Source of the DNA: JBHWPB01 sp043424675
GTDB lineage: Bacteria > Bacillota > Bacilli > Lactobacillales > Carnobacteriaceae_A
Length of the DNA stretch: 14,474 bases
NCBI GenBank assembly: GCA_043424675.1
Contig: JBHWPB010000005.1
Location: 1-14,474 of the forward strand
Reading direction: 5' to 3'
Part shown: in pieces, positions 13,497 through 14,474 of the stretch
Position numbering within the stretch: position 1 is the first letter of the stretch
Layout of the letters: each line of letters begins with the position of its first letter
Position numbers and translations under genes: made by a program
Notes under the pieces: model-generated
Database searches by the model: none
What the model was told of the DNA's origin: nothing
The model's input: only the letters and a program-made list of their open reading frames with translations

Positions 13497-13537
13497 TGAT
13501 AGGATAAAGAAACTATCTAACAAGGAGTGATGTTCAC

Positions 13538-14266
13538 ATGGCTGGACATTCAAAATGGAGCAATATAAAAGAGCGTAAAGGTGCTCAAGATGCTAAAAGA
13601 GGTAAAATTTTCCAAAAACTGTCTAAAGAGATTTATCAAGCAGCCAAAGATGGTGGGCCAGATCCAGAGGAAAATGCCAGTTTAAGAGGAGCAATAGAAG
13701 ATGCTCGAGCTCAAAACATGCCAAATAAAAATATTGAAAGTGCCATCAAACGCGCGACAGAATCTGGTGTCGGTGATGATTATGTGGACGTCACCTACGA
13801 AGGATACGGACCGAATGGGACTGCTATTCTAGTAGATGGGCTAACAGATAATGCAAACCGCACGAGTGCAAGTGTGAAGCATGCTTTTTCTAAGCATGAC
13901 AGCAATCTCGGTCAACCCGGTTCAGTCAGTTATATGTTTGAGAGAAAAGGCTACTTCGTTATCGAACGTGAAGATCTCGATGTTTCAGAAGACGATATGA
14001 TGCTTCAAGCACTAGAAGCCGGCGCTTCTGATATAGAAACTTCTGATGAAGTGTTTGAAGTTTATTCAGAGCCAGACGACTTTGCAGCCGTGCGGGATGG
14101 ACTGAAAGAGGAAGGGTATTCCTTCGAGGAAGCTCAACTTATCTATTCTCCGATGACAACAGTCTCTGTTGAAGGAGAAGACAAAGAGCGATTGATGGAG
14201 CTTATCGATATGTTAGAAGATGACGAAGATATCAACGAAGTTTTCCATAACGCTGAACTTTCATAA
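13538..14266 (+). CDS. yebC: YebC/PmpR family (TACO1-like) protein
   Basis: This is a cytoplasmic protein of 242 residues, the usual length. The family opening MAGHSKWSNIKERKGAQDAK is followed by RGKIFQKLSKEI. The middle holds the DNARNMP-like segment DARAQNMPNKNIESAIKRA and YEGYGPNGTAIL. The end is acidic (residues about 225-241). Members were first described as DNA-binding regulators (PmpR in Pseudomonas). More recent work on bacterial YebC and mitochondrial TACO1 supports a ribosome-associated role in relieving stalling at proline stretches; which applies here cannot be read from sequence. It has its own promoter and a strong terminator. A comG competence operon often follows yebC in related bacteria but does not do so directly here. 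Confidence 0.96.
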   Translation: MAGHSKWSNIKERKGAQDAKRGKIFQKLSKEIYQAAKDGGPDPEENASLRGAIEDARAQNMPNKNIESAIKRATESGVGDDYVDVTYEGYGPNGTAILVDGLTDNANRTSASVKHAFSKHDSNLGQPGSVSYMFERKGYFVIEREDLDVSEDDMMLQALEAGASDIETSDEVFEVYSEPDDFAAVRDGLKEEGYSFEEAQLIYSPMTTVSVEGEDKERLMELIDMLEDDEDINEVFHNAELS

Positions 14267-14295
14267 TGTCTTTCTTTAATTATTAAAAAGTATAA

Positions 14296-14341
14296 AAACA
14301 AACGTTGAAAATAGAGCAATCTTTTCAACGTTTGTTTTTTT
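14296..14341 (+). terminator. Terminator after yebC, likely bidirectional
   Basis: A 16-bp perfect stem (14296-14311 with 14322-14337) with a 10-nt loop is followed by T residues continuing to 14342. A-rich sequence on its left provides a U-run for the minus strand, and a minus-strand gene ends at 14341, so it probably serves both. Confidence 0.9.
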
Positions 14342-14474
14342 TATTGTCTTTCTTTCATGTATGTAATTGTAACACTTGACGGTTGTAAATCGGTGTCAAT
14401 CGTCAAAGTATTCTGTCCTTCCGCAGTTTGAATTGTTACTCCTGCATCCTCGCTGTGCAGTTCGTCCGCAGACT
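14341..14474 (-). CDS. C-terminal fragment of an unrecognised protein (cut by window end)
   Basis: The minus strand is open from the window end to a TAA at 14341-14343, giving 43 residues that end in ITYMKERQ. The piece is polar, alternates Thr/Ile/Val in a beta-strand-like way (GVTIQT, TLTID, SSVTITYM), and has no recognisable motif. Its convergent position right at the shared terminator supports it being a real gene end rather than chance. No function is assigned. Confidence 0.55.
   Translation of the reverse strand, partial: SADELHSEDAGVTIQTAEGQNTLTIDTDLQPSSVTITYMKERQ

Overview
The window is typical low-GC Firmicutes DNA: AT-rich, AGGAGG-type ribosome binding sites, TTGACA/TATAAT promoters, T-box riboswitches and lipoprotein substrate-binding proteins. 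Met-specific T-boxes on a metNIQ operon, a single solute-binding domain fused to a GlnP-type permease, and an FNR-like (FLP) regulator together point to Lactobacillales. The very acidic exported proteins would fit a halo- or alkali-tolerant member of the Carnobacteriaceae, but that is inference only. No mobile element, CRISPR array, tRNA or rRNA is seen. Most of the window looks like ordinary chromosome.

Layout. (1) 1-1404: terminator of an upstream gene, then a secreted ApbE lipoprotein (FAD:protein FMN transferase). (2) 1446-5953, minus strand: a methionine uptake operon. It runs promoter, two complete T-box leaders in tandem (both with AUG specifiers, each with its own terminator), metN, metI, metQ and a second divergent metQ. 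(3) 5961-6644, minus strand: a DUF554 (YqgA/YdfK) membrane protein ending right at the met promoter. (4) 6799-9031, plus strand: a D-2-hydroxyacid dehydrogenase followed at 39 nt by an FNR-like regulator with a His/Cys-rich N-terminus, then a separately promoted small CPSC heavy-metal-associated (HMA) protein closed by a terminator. (5) 9077-10006: a second ApbE with no export signal. (6) 10052-10987, minus strand: a RihA-like nucleoside hydrolase, convergent with apbE2 across a perfect 32-bp palindrome acting as shared terminator. (7) 11226-13419: a polar amino acid ABC importer made of a fused binding protein/permease and its ATPase. (8) 13538-14266: yebC, then a terminator shared with an unrecognised minus-strand gene cut by the window end.

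How the genes fit together. Two ABC importers supply amino acids, one for methionine under dual T-box control and one for a polar amino acid. Two ApbE paralogues predict covalent flavinylation both outside and inside the membrane, although no flavoprotein target is encoded here. The regulator plus CPSC HMA protein suggests a small metal- or redox-responsive unit and is the best candidate here for something not well described. Five start codons or boundaries were moved from the longest open frame using ribosome binding sites: metN, metQ2, DUF554, the HMA gene and the window-end fragment.
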